In this document: piece after piece, positions 6,186 to 11,216 of the stretch
How positions within the stretch are numbered: the stretch's first letter is position 1
How the letters are laid out: the number at the start of each line of letters is the position of its first letter
Assembly (NCBI GenBank): GCA_022511505.1
Contig: JAFLTK010000023.1
Location: 1-11,216, forward strand
Origin: Muribaculaceae bacterium
GTDB taxonomy: Bacteria > Bacteroidota > Bacteroidia > Bacteroidales > Muribaculaceae
DNA length: 11,216 bases
Reading direction: 5' to 3'
Program-made: the position numbers and the translations under genes
Notes under the pieces: model-generated
Seen by the model: only the letters and a program-made list of their open reading frames with translations
What the model was told of the DNA's origin: nothing
Database searches by the model: none

Positions 6186-9100
6186 ATGTTTAAACTGTTC
6201 TCATCATTGCTTTTATTGGTGGCTCCGACAGTTGCGGTGGCGCAATCTAACGTCCTGGAAGCGGCCGTTAAGACCAATAATTACTTCATGGAGAAGTATG
6301 CCGACCCAACCGAGCCTACTAATGTTAAACGCATCCGTCCGAGCAACTTGTGGACACGCGCGGTCTATTATGAGGGACTGATGGCGCTTAACGAAGTCGC
6401 TCCCGAGCAACGTTATCTGGACTATACCGACCGTTGGGCCAATTTCCACGAGTGGACCCCCCGCTATGGCATCACCACTACCCATGCCGACGATCAGTGT
6501 TGTGCCCAGACCTACCTCGACCGATATATGGTGCTCGGCGACACTACTTGCATGGTAAACGTAGGCCGCAACCTCGACAATCAGATTAACTCGGGTCGTT
6601 GTGACTACTGGACATGGATTGATGCTATACAGATGGCGATGCCCGTCTATAGCAAGTATTATAAGATTACCGGCGACCGCCGCTATATGGATTATGCCAT
6701 CAACTCCTATAAATGGAGCCGTGACACCTGTGGAGGCGGCCTGTTTAACACTGTCGACGGCCTCTGGTGGCGCGACAAGGACTATGTTCCGCCCTATCAG
6801 GAGAAGGATGGCAACCATTGCTATTGGAGCCGCGGAAACGGCTGGGTTTATGCTGCGCTTGTGCGTGTGATGAACGACCTTACGCCCGAAGACCCTTATT
6901 ATCAGTATCTTCTGAAGGATTTCATGGCTATGAGCGAAGGCTTGGCCGGTTGCCAGCGTGAAGACGGCTACTGGAACGTGAGCCTCGTTTCGCCCGTGAC
7001 CTACGGCGGTCCCGAGATGACCGGAACGGCGCTTTTCCTCTATGGAATGTGCTGGGGCATCGACAAGGGCTATCTTGACCCGGTGAAATATCGCCCCATT
7101 GTCGATAAGGCTTGGGTAGCGCTTGAAAAGTGTGTGCATCCCAACGGTTTCCTTGGCTACAATCAGGGTACTGGCAAAGACCCGTCGGCCGGTCAGCCTG
7201 TGACATTCACCAGCATGCCCGACTTTGAAGACTATGGCACAGGATGCTTCCTGCTTGGAGCAACCGAGTACTATAAATTACTAAAGAAAGAAAAAGCAAC
7301 GAGCCTCGCCTGGCCCTCGGTTAACACCGAGGCCGGGCCGGGGACCCGGTGGTGGTGGCCCGGCTCGGCAGTCAATCGGCAAGGTATTGAGTTCAATCTC
7401 AATAACCTTGCCGATATTGGTATTAAGACGGTCGAGATTACGCCCATCTATGGTGTTCAAGGCAACGAAACGGCCGACATCGACTATCTGTCGCCCCGAT
7501 GGATGGATGCTTATAAAGATGTGGTTGAGGTTGCATCGTCGCGAGGTATGGAGGTCGACATGAACAACGGCACGGGTTGGCCTTTTGGCGGTCCGACAAT
7601 CGACATCGCCCGCGCTGCATGCAAGGCTGTCTTTGTTGACACAATAGTAAACGGAAAACCTGAAGATTTACAGGCATTTGTGCCTCAGGTAACGGGAAAG
7701 GACCGCGAGCACGCGCGATTGCAGACGGTTCAATTTTACCCAACGTCGTCGCCCGACAGCACGCTGGTGATTGCGCTCTACATTGCACCGACGATGCAGA
7801 AGGTAAAGCGCGCCGCTCCCGGTGGCGAAGGCCTTGTTGTTGACCACTTTGACCGCGAGGCCGTGCGCCATTATCTGGAGCGCTTTGACAGCGCGTTTGC
7901 CGCCTCGGGCGCGCCGTTCCCGGCAACCTTTTTCAACGACAGTTATGAGGTCTACAAGGCCAACTGGACCCCGCGACTGCTTGACGAGTTTGCCAAGCGT
8001 CGCGGCTATCGACTTGAAGAGCATTTCCCCCAACTGCTCGGCATGGTTGACGATGGCAACAAGGTGCTTGCCGACTATCGCGAGACGCTCAGCGACCTGC
8101 TCTATGAAAACTTCACTTGCCAGTGGACCGACTGGGCCCACAGCCACGGCGCAAAGGTCAGAAATCAGGCCCACGGCTCGCCCGCCAATCTGCTTGACCT
8201 TTATGCCGAGGTCGACATTCCCGAAATTGAGGGATTCGGACTCACCGACTTCGGTATCAAAGGTTTGCGAACCGACCCCGAGCATGTACGTCCCAACTTC
8301 AGCGATGTCTCTATGTTGAAATATGCCTCATCGGCCGCCCACGTTGCGGGTAAGCCGTTGGTGTCATCTGAAACATTTACTTGGCTGACAGAGCATTTCC
8401 GCACATCGCTTTCCCAAATGAAGCCCGACCTTGACCAGATGTTCACCTGTGGCGTCAACCATGTCTTTTTCCATGGCACATGTTACTCACCGGTCGAGGC
8501 CGCATGGCCCGGCTGGCGATTCTATGCCTCTATTGACATGAGCCCGGCCAATAGCATCTGGCGCGACGCTCCGGCCCTCAACGAGTATATCACCCGCTGC
8601 CAAAGTTTCCTACAGGCCGGTGAACCGGACAATGACTTCCTTGTCTACCTCCCCATCCATGACCTTTGGCGACAGCGCAACACTCCCGGCGTCGGTGGTC
8701 TCCTTCTTTCGTTTGACATCCACTCGATGGAGCGCAAAGCCCCCGAGTTTATCAAAAGCATCTTGAAGATTGACTCGATAGGGTTTGACTGCGACTACAT
8801 CTCTGACCGCCAACTGGCATTGTCAAAACTGCGTCCCGACGGACAGATAGAAACCGCAGGTGGCGCTCGCTATAAGGGAATCGTAATCCCCTCAGGGACA
8901 ACACTTTCGCCTGAACTCAAGGAATTGCTCGCTCCGTTTGAAGGCCGCGTAATCTATGGCGAGGACGAGGAAGCGATGCGCCGTTTTGCAACCCCCGAGG
9001 CGATCAAGGCTACTCCCGGGTTGAGAGCTGTTCGTCGCAAGAATCTGCTTGGGAATCACTACTTTATAGCAAATTTGTCGCCCAACGACGTCGACACCGT

Positions 9101-9791
9101 TTTCCCCCTCGCGGTGGAATTTACCGATGCCGCTATCTTTAACCCGATGACCGGTGAAATCAGCGGCGCAGAGGCCGATGGCAAGAACGTTCGCCTCAAC
9201 CTTGCCAGCGGCGAATCGACGATTTTGCTGACATCACATTCGGCCCTTGGCCTCGAACCCAAACCGGTCCATGAAAAGCCGGCAAAAGTCATTGACCTAA
9301 CACCCGGACGCTGGGAGTTGAAGTTTGTGGAAGAAGCACCGGCTGTTAACCGCACGTTCAAACTTAACGGTTTGTCTCCGTGGCAGATACTCTCTCCCGA
9401 GGCTGCCGTCACGATGGGAACCGGCGTATATACAACCAAGGTGAAAATCGACAAGAAAGACGCCGACATGTCGTGGGTCCTCGACCTGGGCGATGTTCGT
9501 GAAAGCGCGCGCGTCTTTGTCAACGGCGAATATATCGGTACGGCATGGGCCGTGCCCTATCGCCTCGACATTGGCCACGCCCTAAAGAAAGGCAACAACG
9601 AGATTACCATCGAGGTGACAAACCTTCCGGCCAACCGCATTGCCGACCTTGACCGTCGCGGCATTGACTGGCGCATAATGAAAGAAATCAACGTCGTTGG
9701 CCTCGACTATAAGCCCGCCAACTACGCCGACTGGACTCCCGTCCCTTCGGGCCTCAACTCAACTGTCAAACTCCTCGGCTATCCGCAATAA
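6186..9791 (+). CDS. Secreted GH105-GH106 fusion: unsaturated galacturonyl hydrolase plus alpha-L-rhamnosidase
   Basis: This gene encodes 1201 aa. A signal peptide (about 1-19, VAVA|QS) is followed by a GH105-type alpha/alpha barrel at about 20-366. Its markers are D146 in WTWIDAIQMAMP, aligned with the catalytic Asp of YteR-like enzymes, YWSRGNGW (213-220), EMTGTALF (277-284) and a C-terminal DYGTGCFLLGATEYYKL. After a linker of about 10 residues, GH106 begins with TRWWWPGSAV (387-396), NGTGWPFGG (461-469), a candidate acid E588 in NDSYEVYK and a candidate base E729 in VSSETFTW. A beta-sandwich carbohydrate-binding-like domain ends the protein (about 1040-1200). GH105 removes the 4,5-unsaturated galacturonate left by rhamnogalacturonan lyase; GH106 then removes the exposed rhamnose. 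Location is probably periplasm or cell surface. Only the first domain has a signal peptide, as expected for a true fusion. No SusC/D or sensor gene flanks it. Catalytic assignments in GH106 are by motif position from memory of BT0986. Confidence 0.87.
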   Translation: MFKLFSSLLLLVAPTVAVAQSNVLEAAVKTNNYFMEKYADPTEPTNVKRIRPSNLWTRAVYYEGLMALNEVAPEQRYLDYTDRWANFHEWTPRYGITTTHADDQCCAQTYLDRYMVLGDTTCMVNVGRNLDNQINSGRCDYWTWIDAIQMAMPVYSKYYKITGDRRYMDYAINSYKWSRDTCGGGLFNTVDGLWWRDKDYVPPYQEKDGNHCYWSRGNGWVYAALVRVMNDLTPEDPYYQYLLKDFMAMSEGLAGCQREDGYWNVSLVSPVTYGGPEMTGTALFLYGMCWGIDKGYLDPVKYRPIVDKAWVALEKCVHPNGFLGYNQGTGKDPSAGQPVTFTSMPDFEDYGTGCFLLGATEYYKLLKKEKATSLAWPSVNTEAGPGTRWWWPGSAVNRQGIEFNLNNLADIGIKTVEITPIYGVQGNETADIDYLSPRWMDAYKDVVEVASSRGMEVDMNNGTGWPFGGPTIDIARAACKAVFVDTIVNGKPEDLQAFVPQVTGKDREHARLQTVQFYPTSSPDSTLVIALYIAPTMQKVKRAAPGGEGLVVDHFDREAVRHYLERFDSAFAASGAPFPATFFNDSYEVYKANWTPRLLDEFAKRRGYRLEEHFPQLLGMVDDGNKVLADYRETLSDLLYENFTCQWTDWAHSHGAKVRNQAHGSPANLLDLYAEVDIPEIEGFGLTDFGIKGLRTDPEHVRPNFSDVSMLKYASSAAHVAGKPLVSSETFTWLTEHFRTSLSQMKPDLDQMFTCGVNHVFFHGTCYSPVEAAWPGWRFYASIDMSPANSIWRDAPALNEYITRCQSFLQAGEPDNDFLVYLPIHDLWRQRNTPGVGGLLLSFDIHSMERKAPEFIKSILKIDSIGFDCDYISDRQLALSKLRPDGQIETAGGARYKGIVIPSGTTLSPELKELLAPFEGRVIYGEDEEAMRRFATPEAIKATPGLRAVRRKNLLGNHYFIANLSPNDVDTVFPLAVEFTDAAIFNPMTGEISGAEADGKNVRLNLASGESTILLTSHSALGLEPKPVHEKPAKVIDLTPGRWELKFVEEAPAVNRTFKLNGLSPWQILSPEAAVTMGTGVYTTKVKIDKKDADMSWVLDLGDVRESARVFVNGEYIGTAWAVPYRLDIGHALKKGNNEITIEVTNLPANRIADLDRRGIDWRIMKEINVVGLDYKPANYADWTPVPSGLNSTVKLLGYPQ

Positions 9792-9834
9792 CCCATGTCT
9801 CTAAATTGGGTGTTAATAAAAAATGGCGAAAAAA

Positions 9835-9866
9835 TTTGGTCAGTTGAACAGATGTCCTTAATTTTG
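9835..9866 (+). promoter_or_regulatory. Strong Bacteroidota-type promoter ahead of a predicted RNA gene
   Basis: TTTG at 9835-9838 and TAATTTTG at 9859-9866 (exact TAnnTTTG) are separated by 20 bp, the preferred spacing. Transcription would begin near 9873. No substantial coding sequence follows before the terminator at 10137-10174, so this promoter appears to drive a short non-coding or leader RNA. Confidence 0.65.
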
Positions 9867-9872
9867 CGTTAT

Positions 9873-10174
9873 AGAAATAGCAAGAGCGCTAAAGAATGAG
9901 ATTTCAATCCGCCGGTCGAGCAATCGACAGCGACAGTCAAAAATAACACCACATCAAAGTAGACTGGGAAACTCATCAATTATAAATGAAATACCGAGAC
10001 AAGCTTAGCCGGATAATGGCGGGCCTCAAATTCTTCAAGGATTGGACGTCAGCGTCCCGGAGGATTACAAAGTTCGGCGAGCACTCAAATCCTGTTTTTC
10101 GGAGTTTCATCACATCCTTTGATGTGGGCTTTACACAGCGAGAGACATCCCCGGCGGCGTCTCTCGCTTGTTTT
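9873..10174 (+). ncRNA. Predicted structured RNA of about 300 nt, family unknown
   Basis: This is the stretch between the promoter at 9835-9866 and the terminator at 10137-10174. It contains compact hairpins: GTCGA-GCAA-TCGAC (9915-9928, a GNRA tetraloop), GGACG-TCAG-CGTCC (10044-10057) and CACATC-CTTT-GATGTG (10111-10126). AGGATT occurs twice (10038-10043 and 10061-10066), and either copy can pair with the single AATCCT at 10088-10093. The start is the predicted initiation site and is approximate. I looked for and did not find signature sequences of tmRNA, RNase P RNA or SRP RNA; 6S RNA is not excluded. Two short frames exist. One is 16 codons from 9896. The other runs 9986-10234 and passes through the terminator, so neither is a convincing gene. 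It could be a free sRNA or an attenuated leader of the McrB-like gene. Confidence 0.5.
10137..10174 (+). terminator. Terminator ending the predicted RNA
   Basis: AGCGAGAGAC (10137-10146) pairs perfectly with GTCTCTCGCT (10159-10168) around a 12-nt loop, and TGTTTT follows. It lies about 205 nt before the next start codon, so it separates the predicted RNA from the McrB-like gene unless readthrough is regulated. Confidence 0.87.
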
Positions 10175-10279
10175 AAGTCGTCACAGCTCTCGCGAGGGGT
10201 TTATGGTGACACACCCAAAGACAAACAACATTAGCAGACGGCTCGCCCACTTTTTAAGGTTTATTAACTCAGCGGTATC

Positions 10280-10310
10280 TTGCTTTTGCACATAGTTATA
10301 TTTATATTTG
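10280..10310 (+). promoter_or_regulatory. Promoter for the McrB-like gene
   Basis: TTG at 10280-10282 and TATATTTG at 10303-10310 (exact TAnnTTTG) are 20 bp apart. A start near 10317 would give a leader of about 60 nt before the ATG at 10379. The -7 octamer is identical to that of the cyd operon promoter. Confidence 0.55.
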
Positions 10311-10378
10311 CTCTCGCTTAACAATACACTCGCTCACCCTCCTCGCCTAATGATATTCGACCTGAAATTTTACACTTC

Positions 10379-11216
10379 ATGCCACAAGATAAAACAATAA
10401 TACATTTGACTAAAGACTCTAAAGGGGTTTTGTCGTGTGATGTACCTATAACAAAAGAGCAATGGCTCAGCATTCTAAGGAACAGAGCGGTTACGACTGC
10501 CCAATACCTTAAAGTGCTATTGTCCTTCTATTTCATGCCTGAACACAAGGCAACCTGCGCTAAATGTGAAAAGGAATACGGATTTCCAAGCGGAACGTAT
10601 AATGTCTGTATTTCACATTTTGGCAAGGCTGTCAGTAAATTGTTTGATGATTTTGAAATAGTCGACGATACAGCCGATAGTCCGCGTCTGTGGCCTATAC
10701 CGATGGGTGCAGGTAAAACTATAATGGTTGACGGTAGCCCTCAGTTTGAGTGGCAGCTCAGAAAAGAGCTTGTCGAAGCATTGGAAGAATTTGTCATCAA
10801 TGAGGCAATTGAATCCTATATAAAAGACTTCGATAATTATTTCTATGTAGTGGAAAATGGAAAGGTTAAGAATGACGAGAAATATAAATGGCAAGCGGTT
10901 AAATGGTTTCAAGATAATTGGGACATCAACGCTACCGATTTTCCCGTAATGCTTGAGAAATCGCTCTCCAAATCAGACAATCTTTTGGGGTCGCAGAACT
11001 CTTTTCCTCGCAGAATGATTATCAATATGGCTAAAGCTGATCCCGAAGCTGTTAGACGAATGTTTGTATCGCTCTACGATGAAACTGTGTCAATAGAAAA
11101 TCGAGTTGCCGATTTTATTTCAAAGTCAACTGAAATAAAAGAAAATTATGACCCGGGAACGTGGAATATGCACTATCAATCCACTAATTCCATTAGCGTA
11201 TATTTATGGCTTCGTT
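10379..11216 (+). CDS. McrB-like AAA+ restriction ATPase, N-terminal part (runs off the window)
   Basis: An open frame of 279 codons continues past the right edge, so the C-terminus is missing. The ATG at 10379 is the only start: the frame is closed by TAA at 10319-10321, and no other ATG, GTG or TTG lies between. Residues 26-135 resemble a winged-helix-like module seen ahead of McrB-type ATPases (ITKEQWLSIL, ATCAKCEKEYGFPSGTYNV, FEWQLRKELVEALEE). Residues 165-279 (YKWQAVKWFQDNW, SFPRRMIINMAKADPEAVR, HYQSTNSISVYLWLR) match the segment preceding the NTPase core in Bacteroidota McrB-like proteins, from memory. Such proteins use GTP or ATP to drive an McrC nuclease against modified DNA. The P-loop, and hence proof of the AAA+ domain, lies outside the window. 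C60, C63, C77 and H80 form a possible zinc site. Codons are visibly AT-richer than in neighbouring genes. Confidence 0.72.
   Translation, partial: MPQDKTIIHLTKDSKGVLSCDVPITKEQWLSILRNRAVTTAQYLKVLLSFYFMPEHKATCAKCEKEYGFPSGTYNVCISHFGKAVSKLFDDFEIVDDTADSPRLWPIPMGAGKTIMVDGSPQFEWQLRKELVEALEEFVINEAIESYIKDFDNYFYVVENGKVKNDEKYKWQAVKWFQDNWDINATDFPVMLEKSLSKSDNLLGSQNSFPRRMIINMAKADPEAVRRMFVSLYDETVSIENRVADFISKSTEIKENYDPGTWNMHYQSTNSISVYLWLR

Noticed and set aside
5992..6381. 129-codon + strand frame overlapping the start of the GH gene
   Set aside because: It overlaps the GH105 signal peptide in another frame and lacks domain features; the GH frame is clearly the coding one.
9791..9811. Hairpin just after the GH stop (ACCCA with TGGGT) as a terminator
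   Set aside because: The stem is only 5 bp, has an 11-nt loop and is not followed by a T-run. The GH transcript may extend into the next region.
10180..10210. GTCAC/GTGAC stem around CTCGCGAG as a further structured element
   Set aside because: The outer stem is only 5 bp and the inner palindrome has no room for a loop.
9986..10234. 82-codon open frame after the GH gene
   Set aside because: It passes straight through the strong terminator at 10137-10174, has no recognisable domain and shows unremarkable composition. It is better explained as a chance frame in an RNA-coding region.
10703..10720. GAGKT (residues 110-114) in the McrB-like protein, resembling a Walker A motif
   Set aside because: The Gly four positions earlier in GxxxxGKT is missing, and no beta-strand or Walker B follows at the right distance. 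The string aligns with a non-nucleotide-binding part of the N-terminal module.

Overview
The window looks like a chromosomal segment of a Bacteroidales bacterium, probably close to Muribaculaceae (family-level placement is inference). The evidence is the small DUF4492-type gene in front of a Bacteroidota-style cydA with a long Q-loop, the lack of Shine-Dalgarno sequences, promoter-like TAnnTTTG elements, a GH105-GH106 rhamnogalacturonan enzyme, and moderately GC-rich coding DNA (about 55% in a line counted by hand in the large hydrolase gene).

Layout. At the left edge a strong hairpin terminator serves a + strand gene outside the window. It abuts the 3' end of a minus-strand gene for a small exported protein, probably an outer-membrane beta-barrel (57-728). 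Divergent from it is a three-gene respiratory operon (824-3830): a DUF4492-type single-span membrane protein, cydA and cydB, which together should make a cytochrome bd quinol oxidase. The operon has a recognisable promoter (759-792) and a perfect 14-bp stem terminator (3850-3887). Next come a CobW/COG0523 GTPase metallochaperone with an Asp-then-His metal-binding tract (3944-5149) and a Spy/CpxP-like periplasmic protein with two LTxxQ motifs and a Lys/Gly-rich tail (5315-5896), which has its own terminator.

The largest gene (6186-9791) encodes one 1201-residue secreted polypeptide that joins a GH105 unsaturated-galacturonyl hydrolase to a GH106 alpha-L-rhamnosidase. These two activities act one after the other on the oligosaccharides left by rhamnogalacturonan lyase, so the fusion reads as a two-step exo-acting enzyme. 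No SusC/SusD or other polysaccharide-utilisation genes are in view.

The 587 bases from 9792 to 10378 hold no convincing protein gene. They do contain a well-spaced promoter, several compact hairpins and a strong intrinsic terminator, which together outline an unannotated structured RNA of about 300 nt. After it comes a second promoter and then the first 279 codons of an AT-richer gene running off the right edge. It resembles the N-terminal part of McrB-like AAA+ restriction ATPases, so the window probably ends at the start of a horizontally acquired defence locus.

The items most worth following up are the GH105-GH106 fusion, the predicted RNA at 9873-10174, and the McrB-like gene at the right edge with its possible N-terminal zinc site.
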